DNA of 64,000 nucleotides, taken from Pseudomonadota bacterium. Its GTDB lineage: Bacteria > Pseudomonadota > Gammaproteobacteria > Burkholderiales > Burkholderiaceae_B. The notes under the pieces are model-generated. The model saw only the letters and a list, made by a program, of their open reading frames with translations. It made no database searches and was not told the origin of the DNA. The position numbers and the translations under genes are program-made. The first letter of the stretch is position 1; every line of letters begins with the position of its first letter. The stretch covers positions 12,808 to 76,807 of the forward strand of contig JAEWEV010000032.1 in assembly GCA_023389155.1 (NCBI GenBank). Reading direction: 5' to 3'. Shown piece by piece: positions 8,823 through 17,924 of the stretch.

Positions 8823-11800
8823 TTATCGGGCTGCCAGGGTTTTGAGCAGTATACGGATGGATTCGATGCGGCGGTTGATATCGGGCATGTTGTTCAGCTC
8901 AATGCGCAGTTTGTCGGCACCCGAAAAACGGATATGTTTCTGCTTTTGAACCAGTTCGATCATCTTTAGCGGATCGGCATTGGTTTTCGGGCCAAAGACC
9001 AGCAAAGCCTGTTCGTCACTGATGTCGACCTTGATGATGCCCAGGGCTTCGGCCAGAATGCGAAGCCGGTGTGTCGCAATCAGCATACGCGCCGGTTCCG
9101 GCATTTTTCCGAAGCGGTCCGTGAGGGCTTCCTGTATCGTAAGCAGATCATCTTCATTTTTGGCATGCGCCAGCTGTTTGTACAGCGACAGACGCGCGTG
9201 AATATCTGTGCAATAGTCGGCAGGGAGCAAGGCAGAAGTGTGCAGTTTGACTTCACAGACCGAATTGAATGGCGTTTCCAGATCGGGCTCTTCACCGGCC
9301 TTGAGGGCTCGCACTGCCTCGTTCAGCAGATCGGTGTACATGGTGAAGCCAATTTCATTGATATTACCCGACTGAGATTCTCCCAGGACTTCTCCGGTGC
9401 CGCGAATTTCCAGATCGTGCATGGCCAGAAAGAAACCGGATCCCAGCTCTTCCATGGATTGGATGGCTTCCAGTCTTTTCTTTGCATTGCTCGTAATGGC
9501 GTCTTCACCCGGTGTCAGCAGATAGGCATAAGCCTGGTGATGTGAACGTCCGACACGACCACGCAGCTGATGCAGCTGCGCCAGTCCCAGCCGATCTGCA
9601 CGATGAATGATAATGGTGTTGGCACTGGGAACGTCAATGCCCGTTTCGATAATCGTCGTGCACAGCAGGATATTGAATCGCTGCTGATAAAAGCCCTTCA
9701 TGACCTCTTCCAGCTCGCGTTCTGGCATCTGCCCGTGCGCCACGGCGATCCGGGCTTCGGGAAGCAGCTCTTCAAGTCGCGCACGGCGGTTCTGGATGGT
9801 TTCCACTTCGTTATGCAGGAAGTAAACCTGTCCGCCACGCTTGAGTTCGCGCAGTGCCGCTTCACGGATCGTGCTGCCGTCCTCGCGTCGCACAAAGGTT
9901 TTAATGGCCAGGCGCTTCTGAGGGGCCGTGGCAATTACGGAAAAGTCGCGGATGCCTTCAAGTGACATGCCCAGCGTCCGCGGAATCGGTGTGGCAGTCA
10001 GGGTCAGAATGTCGACCTCAGAACGCAGTGCTTTCAGGGCCTCTTTCTGGCGGACGCCGAAGCGATGTTCTTCGTCAATGATGACCAGGCCGAGACGTTT
10101 GAATTTGACTTCCCTGCCCAGCAGCTTGTGTGTGCCAATGACAATATCAACTGTCTCGTCCTGCAATCCTTCCAGCGAAGCCTTGACTTCTTTTGTGCTG
10201 CGAAAGCGCGATAGTTCAGCCACGCGCACGGGCCAGTCGGCAAAACGGTCGGCAAATGTCTGGGCGTGCTGTTCAGCCAGCAGGGTAGTGGGGCAAAGGA
10301 GTGCCACCTGCTTACCATTGGCCACGCAAAGAAAGGCGGCGCGCAACGCCACTTCCGTCTTGCCGAACCCGACGTCGCCGCAGACCAGCCGGTCCATGGG
10401 CTTGCCGGAAGTCATATCGCCAATCACGGCATCAATGGCTGCCTGCTGGTCTGCTGTTTCTTCAAAGCCAAAGCCTTCAACAAAGGTCTGGTAATCAGAG
10501 AAAGGCAGCTTGAAGGAAAACCCTTCTCGCGCCGCGCGCAGGGCGTATAGTGCCAGCAGTTCGGCGGCCGCATCGCGAATCTGCCTGGCGGCCTTTTTTC
10601 GCGCACGATCCCATTGTCCCGATCCAAGCTGGTGCAATGGGGCATGTTCGGGATCAGTGCCGCTGTAGCGGGAAATGACATGCAACTGCGATACGGGAAC
10701 GTACAGGGTGCTATTTCCTGAGTATTGCAGATGTAATAATTCGATATCGCCTTCGCCCAGGTCCATGGTGACCAGCCCGTGATATCGGCCGATGCCGTAT
10801 TGCATATGTACGACGGGGTCGCCCTCCCGCAGTTCGGACAGATCGCGCACCATGGCGTCGACATTGCTGGCATGTTCCTGTTTCTTGCGTCGCCGCTGTG
10901 CGATCGAAGCTGAACCGGGGTACAAATCGTTCTCCGTGACCAGGCAAAGCTGATGGTCATGGATGATGAAGCCGGTGTTCAGGGGCGCGATGGCAATGCC
11001 AAAGTCGACGTCGGATTCGATAAAGTCCTGGATGTTATCGAATGTGGCACTGGGTTCCAGGCCCTGTTCGCGCAGCAGTTGCAGCAGGGTTTCGCGGCGA
11101 CCTGCAGAATCGGCACACAACAGCAGGCGTTGTTCGCGGCGTTGCAGCCACCCGCGCAGGCGCTGGAAGGGCTCGTCATTGCGTCTGAGCACGGCGATGT
11201 CGGGTGCAGCAGAAAATTCGCTGTTGGGTGTTTTCTCGTCCAGGTGCAGACGGGCAAAGGTTTTCAGGTGGACGAAAAACTGTTCTTCTGACAGGAACAG
11301 ATGGTCAGGGGGCAAGACAGGCCGTTCGCGATCACTTTTCAGAAAACGGTAGCGACTATGTGTATCTTCGTAGAAACGCTGGATGGCTTCTTCAACATTA
11401 CCCAGGGTGATCGTAATGGTATCGGGCCGCAGATAGTCAAATAGCGTGGCGGTTTCGTCAAAGAAAAGCGGCAGATAATACTCGATGCCCGCAAAGGCAA
11501 TGCCGTTTCCCATGTCTTTGTAGGGTAGTGCACGAGAAGGGTCGCCTTCGAAAAGATCGCGGAAACGTGAACGAAAGTGGGTACGGGCGGTTTCGTCCAT
11601 GGGAAATTCACGGCCAGGTAGCAGCTCAACATCATTGACGGGATACAGGCTGCGCTGGGTATCCAGATCAAAGCTGCGGATGGATTCGATTTCATCGTCG
11701 AAAAGATCTATCCGGTAGGGAAGAACGGACCCCATGGGGAACAGATCGATGAGCCCGCCACGGATGCTGAATTCCCCCGGCGCAGTGACCTGGGTAACAT

Positions 11801-12263
11801 GCGCATAGTTTGCCAGCATAAGCTGCTCGCGCAGCGCGGTCTCGTCCAGTTTGTCGCCTTTTTTAAAGGCGAAAGAATACGCTGCCAGAAACGCAGTGGG
11901 TGCCAGGCGATACAGCGCTGTGGTCACCGGAACCGTCAGCACGTCGACCTTGCCATGCATGAGCGCAGAGAGGGTCTTGAGCCTTTCGGAAATCAGATCC
12001 TGGTGCGGCGAAAAACCGTCGTAGGGCAACGTCTCCCAATCGGGGAACTGCCGGACACGCAAGTTCGGGTCAAATAGGATGACTTCGTCATGCAGGCGCT
12101 GTGCCTGCAAGGGATCGGCGCAAAGCAGCACCAGTGGCTGGCCGGCTGATCTGGCAAGAGCAGCCGACAACCAGGCATCACCAGAGCCCGGGGGACGGGG
12201 ATAGCTGTAGCGTTGGCCGCGTTTGAGCGCGTTCTGAAGGGTGGAAAGGGTGGAGTTTGACAC
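8823..12263 (-). CDS. mfd: Transcription-repair coupling factor
   Basis: Mfd is an ATP-driven translocase that removes stalled RNA polymerase and recruits UvrA. It has a UvrB-like N-terminal region, the RNA-polymerase-interaction domain around the middle (after VVHMQYGIGRYHGL), and helicase motifs (Walker A GDVGFGKTEVAL, DEEH box in IIDEEHRFGV, TATPIPRTL, and ETGIDVPSANT in the second RecA domain). It ends in the TRCF C-terminal domain. No ATG lies near the start. GTG at 12263 gives 1146 aa, matching the usual length (about 1148 in E. coli), while GTG at 12371 would add 36 unconserved residues. It is divergent from ispD. Confidence 0.96.
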   Translation of the reverse strand: MSNSTLSTLQNALKRGQRYSYPRPPGSGDAWLSAALARSAGQPLVLLCADPLQAQRLHDEVILFDPNLRVRQFPDWETLPYDGFSPHQDLISERLKTLSALMHGKVDVLTVPVTTALYRLAPTAFLAAYSFAFKKGDKLDETALREQLMLANYAHVTQVTAPGEFSIRGGLIDLFPMGSVLPYRIDLFDDEIESIRSFDLDTQRSLYPVNDVELLPGREFPMDETARTHFRSRFRDLFEGDPSRALPYKDMGNGIAFAGIEYYLPLFFDETATLFDYLRPDTITITLGNVEEAIQRFYEDTHSRYRFLKSDRERPVLPPDHLFLSEEQFFVHLKTFARLHLDEKTPNSEFSAAPDIAVLRRNDEPFQRLRGWLQRREQRLLLCADSAGRRETLLQLLREQGLEPSATFDNIQDFIESDVDFGIAIAPLNTGFIIHDHQLCLVTENDLYPGSASIAQRRRKKQEHASNVDAMVRDLSELREGDPVVHMQYGIGRYHGLVTMDLGEGDIELLHLQYSGNSTLYVPVSQLHVISRYSGTDPEHAPLHQLGSGQWDRARKKAARQIRDAAAELLALYALRAAREGFSFKLPFSDYQTFVEGFGFEETADQQAAIDAVIGDMTSGKPMDRLVCGDVGFGKTEVALRAAFLCVANGKQVALLCPTTLLAEQHAQTFADRFADWPVRVAELSRFRSTKEVKASLEGLQDETVDIVIGTHKLLGREVKFKRLGLVIIDEEHRFGVRQKEALKALRSEVDILTLTATPIPRTLGMSLEGIRDFSVIATAPQKRLAIKTFVRREDGSTIREAALRELKRGGQVYFLHNEVETIQNRRARLEELLPEARIAVAHGQMPERELEEVMKGFYQQRFNILLCTTIIETGIDVPSANTIIIHRADRLGLAQLHQLRGRVGRSHHQAYAYLLTPGEDAITSNAKKRLEAIQSMEELGSGFFLAMHDLEIRGTGEVLGESQSGNINEIGFTMYTDLLNEAVRALKAGEEPDLETPFNSVCEVKLHTSALLPADYCTDIHARLSLYKQLAHAKNEDDLLTIQEALTDRFGKMPEPARMLIATHRLRILAEALGIIKVDISDEQALLVFGPKTNADPLKMIELVQKQKHIRFSGADKLRIELNNMPDINRRIESIRILLKTLAAR

Positions 12264-12447
12264 AGGGACACAAGCAGGGATCGAATCTGTCCATTTTATC
12301 AGATACAGGGCAGCAGACGCCCCGCAGGGAACCCACCTGACAGTCAGCGCAACGCGACTTGCGGTCAGCACGTGACGCTGGCAACAGCCGTGATATTATC
12401 TGGTCTGTTCAATGACACGACTGCCGGGTGTTTCCGGCGCCTTTTCC

Positions 12448-13149
12448 ATGTCCGACACTATCTTTGCAATCATTCCGGCCGGCGGGGTCGGGGCGCGTGC
12501 GCTAACGACCGAGCGTCGTCTTCCCAAGCAATATTGCACCATACGTGGCATTACCATGCTTCAGCTGGCAGTTCAGGCGCTGCAACGTGACAGCCGGGTT
12601 GCCTCGGTTCATATCGGCGTTACTGCGGAAGATACCTGTATTGACACGCTTGAGTTTGGCACGCAGGTTCATATTCATCGAACTGCAGGCGCGACTCGGG
12701 CGCACACGGTATGCGACACACTCAGGACTGCGCTTGAATTTCATGGCGGCGAGGGCTGGGCGCTGGTGCACGACGCCGCCCGGCCGGGCCTGCAGGCCGA
12801 ATCGCTCAAGGCATTGATTGATACCTGTCTGCAACAGAATAAAGGTGGCCTGCTGGCGATGCCGGTGCCGGATACGGTCAAGCGAGCGACGGTGGATGAG
12901 CATCAACAGGTTTGCGTAGAACAGACCGTCCCACGTGATGGCCTGTGGCTGGCACAGACTCCCCAGCTGTTTCCGGCAGCGGCATTGCTCGATGCCCTGG
13001 TGGCAGCGATCCGGGACGGACGTGACATGACCGATGAGGCCTCAGCCATGGAAGCCGCAGGTGCTAGCCCTTTGCTGATTCGTGGCAGTGCACAGAACAT
13101 GAAAGTTACATGGCCACAGGATTTTGCCATGATGGAAAAATGGCTCTAA
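12448..13149 (+). CDS. ispD: 2-C-methyl-D-erythritol 4-phosphate cytidylyltransferase
   Basis: IspD makes CDP-methylerythritol in the MEP isoprenoid pathway. The nucleotide-binding start is IIPAGGVGARA...LPKQY, a slightly divergent form of the PAAGxGxR...PKQ motif with three extra residues before PKQ. Other motifs are VHDAARP (metal-binding Asp) and the late TDEASAMEAAG. Starting at the ATG at 12448 gives 233 aa, the usual size; an in-frame ATG at 12412 would add 12 residues and neither has a good ribosome-binding site. ispF lies downstream but separated by about 300 bp, whereas the two are often adjacent or fused. Confidence 0.94.
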   Translation: MSDTIFAIIPAGGVGARALTTERRLPKQYCTIRGITMLQLAVQALQRDSRVASVHIGVTAEDTCIDTLEFGTQVHIHRTAGATRAHTVCDTLRTALEFHGGEGWALVHDAARPGLQAESLKALIDTCLQQNKGGLLAMPVPDTVKRATVDEHQQVCVEQTVPRDGLWLAQTPQLFPAAALLDALVAAIRDGRDMTDEASAMEAAGASPLLIRGSAQNMKVTWPQDFAMMEKWL

Positions 13150-13446
13150 GCGTTAAGACGGGTAGTTGCGTGGGGCAGTTGCGCAGGACGCAGGGATGAG
13201 TGGATGCTACGAGTGGATCCAGAGGATGGTTGCGACGGCTTGTTAGCGATGGGCTGCTGCGAGGGACGGTTGGGCCGTGTGGTAACGACAGCGAGTTGAT
13301 AAGGGTAGTCGCAATGGGGGATACGATGGTGACTCCAGGCCTTGGCCCTTCACCGGGCGTTAAGCCGTCATGCGATTGAACGATTTGCGGCCACGATTGC
13401 CATCTGCAAGAGCAGAAGTACGATTTTTAATTCGGAGAATATAAGT
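13150..13446. other. G-rich intergenic spacer between ispD and ispF
   Basis: There is no convincing coding frame here. The plus strand is strongly G-rich between about 13160 and 13350. An 8-base word GCGTTAAG occurs near both ends (13150 and 13358) and GTTGCG recurs three times. No terminator or RNA gene is visible. An ispF promoter presumably lies here, but I cannot place it. Confidence 0.5.
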
Positions 13447-13932
13447 ATGACTATCGGTTTGCGTGTTGGACAGGGTTTTGATGTTCATGCCTTGCAGCAG
13501 GGAAGGCCGTTGATTCTGGGGGGGGTGACCATTCCTCATTCCCATGGCCTGCTTGGGCATTCCGATGCGGATGCGTTGTTGCACGCGATTACCGATGCCA
13601 TATTGGGGGCGGCGGCACTGGGCGATATCGGTCGTCTTTTTCCTGATACTGATCCGGCCTTCGAGGGCAGCGATAGTCGAATACTATTGCGCGAGGCCTA
13701 TCGCCGTGTTCGTGAGGCGGGCTGGGTGGTTGTAAATGTAGATGCGACCATTCATGCGCAGGCTCCGAAAATCATGCCCTATGCGGCAGACATGGTACGC
13801 AATATCGCGGCTGATCTGGCGTTGGAGCCGGGTTGCGTGAACGTGAAGGGCAAAACCAACGAACATCTTGGATATCTGGGCCGCAAGGAGGGGATCGCGG
13901 CCACTGCCATCGCTTTGCTTTCTCGCGCGTAG
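13447..13932 (+). CDS. ispF: 2-C-methyl-D-erythritol 2,4-cyclodiphosphate synthase
   Basis: IspF forms the cyclic diphosphate in the MEP pathway; 161 aa, standard length for this trimeric zinc enzyme. Visible motifs: GQGFDVHAL (Asp and His zinc ligands, residues about 10-14), GHSDADALLHAITDAILGAAALGDIG, and the C-terminal KTNEHLGYLGRKEGI. ATG at 13447 has a GGAG ribosome-binding site about 9 bases upstream; the longer frame from 13342 has none. Confidence 0.97.
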   Translation: MTIGLRVGQGFDVHALQQGRPLILGGVTIPHSHGLLGHSDADALLHAITDAILGAAALGDIGRLFPDTDPAFEGSDSRILLREAYRRVREAGWVVVNVDATIHAQAPKIMPYAADMVRNIAADLALEPGCVNVKGKTNEHLGYLGRKEGIAATAIALLSRA

Positions 13933-13971
13933 GCAGCGTCAGAAAACGAAACTGAGTCGAAAAACGGCGAC

Positions 13972-13997
13972 AAAAAACCGCGATGGTTTGTCGCGGT
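13972..13997 (-). terminator. Intrinsic terminator of ahpD
   Basis: Stem ACCGCGA (13977-13983) and TCGCGGT (13991-13997) with a 7-base loop. Read on the minus strand it is followed by a run of six T, so it should end the ahpC-ahpD transcript. Confidence 0.85.
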
Positions 13998-14077
13998 CTG
14001 GAGGGAGCAAACTGCCTGCCGGTTACCGGGTGCCTGAATGCCCATTTTGGACAAGGCAATGAAGTCATCCGATAAGC

Positions 14078-14596
14078 TTATTTACCGACTGCGTTCAGGG
14101 CGAGCGCGGCGGCATTCACTACCGATGCAATCCGGCCGGCATCCCGCAGCTGTTCGATACTGAAGCCTGCCTTTTTAAGATTGTCAAAATGCGATTTCAC
14201 GCAGAAATGGCACTTACCAACAATGGATGCAGCCAGTGCAAACAGTTCGAAGCGATCCTGTTCGATACCGCCATGTGAAGAATAGGCATTCATGCGCAGC
14301 ATGGGCGGCAATGTCTTGAGCTGGCTGTCGCCCGTCATTTCCACATACGGATACCATGTGTTGTTCATGCCCATCAGAGCAGCCGCCGTCAGCGCGCCGT
14401 TAGCATCTTCCTCAGATAGCCCCGATTTGAACTGCTCGATCAGAAAGCTGTTTTTGGCAGCGAAGGCGGCAGCAAGGGCGACCCCGACCGCATCGGCGGG
14501 TTTGAGTGAGGAGCGGGCAATGGTGCCATCCAGATTCAGACGAATATCCTTTGCCCAGTCGGGCACTTCATTCTTAATCGTTGTGAGAAATTCCAT
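14078..14596 (-). CDS. ahpD: Alkylhydroperoxidase AhpD
   Basis: AhpD-type carboxymuconolactone-decarboxylase-fold protein, 172 aa, which reduces AhpC in systems lacking AhpF. The redox motif is GKCHFCVKSH (Cys129-x2-Cys132 with a following His), and the upstream ELFALAAS supplies the Glu of the proton relay. Start ATG at 14596 with AGGA upstream. It lies downstream of ahpC on the same strand, separated by a hairpin. The pair looks like the Mycobacterium-type AhpC/AhpD system rather than AhpC/AhpF. Confidence 0.95.
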   Translation of the reverse strand: MEFLTTIKNEVPDWAKDIRLNLDGTIARSSLKPADAVGVALAAAFAAKNSFLIEQFKSGLSEEDANGALTAAALMGMNNTWYPYVEMTGDSQLKTLPPMLRMNAYSSHGGIEQDRFELFALAASIVGKCHFCVKSHFDNLKKAGFSIEQLRDAGRIASVVNAAALALNAVGK

Positions 14597-14621
14597 CGCT
14601 TTTTCCTATTGGTGGGTGGAG

Positions 14622-14643
14622 AAAAAACCCGGCGAACCGGGTT
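14622..14643 (-). terminator. Hairpin with T-run between ahpC and ahpD
   Basis: On the minus strand AACCCGG-TTCG-CCGGGTT is followed by further T residues (14622-14625). This is a textbook small intrinsic terminator with a stable tetraloop. It lies between ahpC and ahpD and probably attenuates transcription, giving more AhpC than AhpD. Confidence 0.85.
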
Positions 14644-14651
14644 AGTACGTC

Positions 14652-15200
14652 TTACAGTGTGTCGCCGCCGGCAGCACGGTTGCAAGGACACAGTTCGTCT
14701 GTTTGCAGGCCGTCCAGAATACGCAGGACTTCTTCAGGATTGCGTCCAACGTTCAGGTTGTTAACGGATACGTGTTGAATGACGTTGTCAGGATCGACGA
14801 TAAATGTGGCGCGAAGAGCAACACCTTCGTTACGCTCACGTACGCCCAGCTGGTCGATGAGCGAGCCGGTAGAGTCGGCAAAGGAGTAATGACCCAGTTT
14901 GTTAAGATCCGGGTGTTCACGGCGCCATGCCAGTTTGCAGAATTCGTTGTCAACGGAACCACCCATCAGGACGGCGTCGCGATCTTCGAAGTCCTGAGCC
15001 AGGTTGTTGAAGCCAACAATCTCGGTAGGGCATACGAATGTGAAATCTTTTGGATAGAAGTAGATGACTTTCCATTTGCCTGGGAAGGAAGATTCTGTGA
15101 TGTCTTCGAACGCAGAGACGCCATTTTCTTCATGGTTGTTGAAACCGGGTTTGACACCTACGACTTTGAACGATTCGAGCTTTTCACCAACTGTTTTCAT
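14652..15200 (-). CDS. ahpC: Peroxiredoxin AhpC (AhpD-dependent type)
   Basis: Two-cysteine peroxiredoxin, 182 aa, reducing peroxides. The peroxidatic Cys57 is in FTFVCPTEI. The C-terminus carries two cysteines in DELCPCNR (171 and 173), the arrangement of mycobacterial AhpC. A further Cys precedes the conserved KLAWRREH. Start ATG at 15200 with an AAGGAA ribosome-binding site. ahpD follows, supporting AhpD as reductant. A possible -10 (TAAAAT, minus strand) lies near 15332-15337, inside the end of the risS intergenic region; no OxyR site could be assigned confidently. Confidence 0.96.
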   Translation of the reverse strand: MKTVGEKLESFKVVGVKPGFNNHEENGVSAFEDITESSFPGKWKVIYFYPKDFTFVCPTEIVGFNNLAQDFEDRDAVLMGGSVDNEFCKLAWRREHPDLNKLGHYSFADSTGSLIDQLGVRERNEGVALRATFIVDPDNVIQHVSVNNLNVGRNPEEVLRILDGLQTDELCPCNRAAGGDTL

Positions 15201-15342
15201 AACAATTCCTTATAAGAGGTTGACCAATCACCCGGCAATACCGGGCGTATGACAGCCCGCGCCATGAGGCGGGTAGGAGACATGAAGGCGGAAAACGAAT
15301 CCGCTTCCTTCTCCGGAGAATCCTTAACGATATTTTACACTA
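15201..15342. other. risS-ahpC intergenic region with three short dyads
   Basis: It holds CCCGG-CAATA-CCGGG (about 15231-15245), CCCGC-N8-GCGGG just after it, and a perfect 12-bp palindrome TTCTCCGGAGAA (15309-15320). A GATA-N8-TATC dyad spans 15329-15344. No T-run accompanies the GC hairpins. They may end the risS transcript or regulate ahpC. Confidence 0.55.
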
Positions 15343-16752
15343 TCAAGATTGACTGTCTAATTGATAATTTCTATCTCGAGCTTTAGGTATTTCTATGTGT
15401 CCGACCAGGCCGGCAGGCTGATTTGGCAGCAGTTTCAGCGTACCACCAACGTGCTGAAGCAGGCGCTCGACAATGGATAGTCCTAGTCCGGCGCCGGACA
15501 CGCCTGTACGGGCAGCCTCGCCGCGGGAAAAAGGACGCAGCAGTCTTTCGGTATCTTTCGCATTGATCCCCGGTCCGCTGTCACATACGTCAATTTCGAT
15601 CACGCTGCCTTTTTCACGGACCCGTACCATGATATGCGCCTGCCCGTCAGAAATGGAACGGCCGTAGCGACGGCTGTTCTCTATCAGGTTACTGACAATC
15701 CGTTTCAGGTTGAGTTCGCCGATACGGGCATAAAGATCGGGTTGTATCAGGGTACGCAGTGTGCCGCCAAGAGACTCGGTATGGGCTCTTTCCCTTTCGG
15801 TGAGTTCGTGCAGGATGACGGATACATTGATGGCCTTTTCCGGCAGCACGCCGGCAGGTCTGGCGTATTCCATGAGCTGGCCGATACTGTGATCGATCTG
15901 CCCAAGATCTTCGTCAATAGCGCTGCGTGTTTCGTCGCTGACGTTGCTCAGCTCAATTTCCAGGCGCATGCGCGCCAGCGGGGTGCGCAAATCGTGGGAG
16001 ATACCGGCCAGCATCAGTTCCCGGTCGGCTTCTGTCTGGCGAATATCCCGTGCCATGCGGTTGAAGGCGCTATTTAGTTCGCGAATTTCCAGGGGGCCCT
16101 GATCATCCGGCAGTGGTGCCGGGTTTTCACCGCGCGCAACCTGCTGCGCCGCCTTGGCCAGTCGGGACAGAGGGGTATTGACAAACCGCACGCTGATCGC
16201 GGCGCCGATCAGAGCCAGGAGCAGGGCGATGACGCCCCATCCTATCCATTCACGCAATTGCGGGAGATTGTCTGTTGAGGATTTGAGCAGAAGCCAGTAA
16301 AGCTCATCGCCAACATTGAAACTGATCCAGATACCCGGCTCACCGTTCATGCTAGAGGCCATGACGATTTCCTGCTGGGTGTCGGAGCGCTGGATTTTGT
16401 CCGCGAAAATCCGCCAGAATGAGGTATCGGGCAGGGGTTCCAACGCATCGTCCAGCTGGCGCGGGAACACCTGGATATCGCCCGTCGTGGCCAGATCAAT
16501 CACCAACGCATTACGGTCACTGGGTGGAACGTAGGCCAGCGACTTGCGAGTAATCTTAAGTGCGGTGATGCCACGCTCGGCCATCTGCGAGGCGCGCGGC
16601 TCTTCCTGCATGTTGAAAAACACGATCAGCCAGCACGTCAGACTGACGGCCAGCAAAGCGGCAAGCAGGAAAAAAGACCGGCTGAATAAGCTCAGCCGGA
16701 TCTTTGAACCGAATTCCTGCAGCTGCGGGAACTGCACGTTGGCAGCGGCCAT
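15343..16752 (-). CDS. risS: Sensor histidine kinase, RisS/EnvZ-like
   Basis: Membrane sensor kinase, 469 aa, partner of the response regulator 14 bp upstream. Order: a short cytosolic N-terminus, TM1 about 24-46, a periplasmic domain of about 120 residues, TM2 about 168-190, HAMP, the dimerisation/phosphorylation helix with the H-box AGISHDLRTPLARMRLE, and the HATPase domain with N-box LIENSRRYG, G1 VCDSGPGI and G2 GAGLGLSIV. In Bordetella the orthologous RisS/RisA pair is OmpR/EnvZ-related and affects stress and virulence-associated genes. Here the kinase is intact. The signal sensed is unknown. Confidence 0.92.
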   Translation of the reverse strand: MAAANVQFPQLQEFGSKIRLSLFSRSFFLLAALLAVSLTCWLIVFFNMQEEPRASQMAERGITALKITRKSLAYVPPSDRNALVIDLATTGDIQVFPRQLDDALEPLPDTSFWRIFADKIQRSDTQQEIVMASSMNGEPGIWISFNVGDELYWLLLKSSTDNLPQLREWIGWGVIALLLALIGAAISVRFVNTPLSRLAKAAQQVARGENPAPLPDDQGPLEIRELNSAFNRMARDIRQTEADRELMLAGISHDLRTPLARMRLEIELSNVSDETRSAIDEDLGQIDHSIGQLMEYARPAGVLPEKAINVSVILHELTERERAHTESLGGTLRTLIQPDLYARIGELNLKRIVSNLIENSRRYGRSISDGQAHIMVRVREKGSVIEIDVCDSGPGINAKDTERLLRPFSRGEAARTGVSGAGLGLSIVERLLQHVGGTLKLLPNQPAGLVGHIEIPKARDRNYQLDSQS

Positions 16753-16766
16753 GGTGGCGCCGTCGT

Positions 16767-17510
16767 TTAGTTACCGCCGTCCGGAACGAAGACGTAGCCT
16801 AACCCCCAGACGGTCTGAATGAAGACAGGTTTGGCAGGGTTGGGCTCTATCAGCTTGCGCAGACGGGATATCTGGACGTCAAGACTGCGATCGAAAGCCT
16901 CGTACTCGCGGCCTCGGGCCAGTTCCATCAGTTTGTCACGGGACAGGGGCACCTTGGGATGGCGGGCGAATACTTTCAGGACAGAAAATTCACCCGTTGT
17001 AATGGCGACCACCTCTTCCCCGCGCGACAGAGTGCGGGTAGACAGGTTCAGTGTATACGGGCCGAAAGCGATCGATTCGTTTTCCTGGCTGGGCGCACCG
17101 GGATGTTCTTCGGAACCGCGACGGCGCAAAATGGCGTTGACTCGGGCCAGCAGCTCACGGGGATTGAACGGTTTGGACAGATAGTCGTCGGCACCCATTT
17201 CCAGTCCCAGGATACGGTCGATTTCCTCGGCCTTGGCTGTGAGCATGATGATAGGCGTGTTATCGTTCGCGCCGCGCAGCCGACGACAGATGGACAGACC
17301 GTCTTCGCCAGGCAGCATCAGATCCAATACCAGCAGATCGAAATGCTCGCGCTGCCAAAGTTTGGTCATTTCCTTTCCGTCTTCCGCAACGAACACATTG
17401 AAACCCTGTTCAGTCAGGTAGCGGCGCAGCAGGTCGCGAAGGCGAGGGTCGTCGTCGACTACCAGAATCTTGCGTGGAGGAGTTGACGTTGCAGTTTGTG
17501 GTGTATTCAT
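16767..17510 (-). CDS. risA: OmpR-family response regulator, RisA-like
   Basis: DNA-binding response regulator, 247 aa. The receiver domain (about 12-125) has the acidic pair in ILVVDDDPRLRDLL, phospho-acceptor Asp in LLVLDLMLPGEDG, and the conserved Thr/Lys (IIMLTAKAEE, DYLSKPFNPREL). The C-terminal winged helix (about 145-245) contains LSRGEEVVAITTGEFSVL and ends in TVWGLGYVFVP. The ATG at 17510 matches the Bordetella RisA N-terminus; the longer frame to 17603 is unsupported. It is transcribed ahead of risS and divergent from the tsaB fusion gene across about 415 bp of AT-richer DNA. Confidence 0.94.
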   Translation of the reverse strand: MNTPQTATSTPPRKILVVDDDPRLRDLLRRYLTEQGFNVFVAEDGKEMTKLWQREHFDLLVLDLMLPGEDGLSICRRLRGANDNTPIIMLTAKAEEIDRILGLEMGADDYLSKPFNPRELLARVNAILRRRGSEEHPGAPSQENESIAFGPYTLNLSTRTLSRGEEVVAITTGEFSVLKVFARHPKVPLSRDKLMELARGREYEAFDRSLDVQISRLRKLIEPNPAKPVFIQTVWGLGYVFVPDGGN

Positions 17511-17924
17511 ACTTTGATTCTTAGTAGCTTCCAATAGAAATGTTGGGGCAGTTTGCGTACATGTTACAGTTTCTCCCAGCTTGAAGGGCTGAAATTTCAC
17601 CATAAGTTACACTAAAAATGTTTTCTAAGGCGTCGCTGATATTTTTGATACAAATACCGCGATTATTTTGCATTTTGCAATTATTTCGCCTGCATGCATT
17701 GCGATGAGATTGTCGTTCGCCAAGCGGGTGATAAAGCCGGGACCCCGCTACTGTTTGAGCCATTTTAGCGCAAATCGCTCACGCAGAAGTCGCTTCGTCA
17801 AACCATTTCGCAGCGGCATCCTGTTTATAATGATGTCGTTGTTACGCCGTATTACCGGGAACCCGATTGCAGCGGGTCATCGCTATTGCGGGACGACATC
17901 TCCCATTTTCCTCAAAGCGTTGTC
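17511..17924. other. Divergent regulatory region risA / tsaB-rimI
   Basis: 414 bp with no gene. The half nearer risA is AT-rich (17590-17700), as expected for an OmpR-regulated promoter, but I could not place defined boxes. A perfect TATAAT lies near the tsaB side (see the promoter entry). Confidence 0.5.
17822..17831 (+). promoter_or_regulatory. Candidate -10 element of the tsaB-rimI operon
   Basis: Perfect TATAAT at 17826-17831 with an upstream TG at 17822-17823, close to an extended -10. No good -35 lies 16-18 bp upstream. It would give a leader of about 85 bases to the ATG at 17925. Confidence 0.4.

Noticed and set aside
12264..12371. Longer Mfd N-terminus (GTG at 12371)
   Set aside because: The extra 36 residues do not resemble Mfd, and the GTG at 12263 gives the expected length.
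15329..15375. Two GATA...TATC dyads as an OxyR site for ahpC
   Set aside because: The spacings (8 and 5 bases) do not match the ATAG-N7-CTAT pattern, and one dyad lies inside risS.
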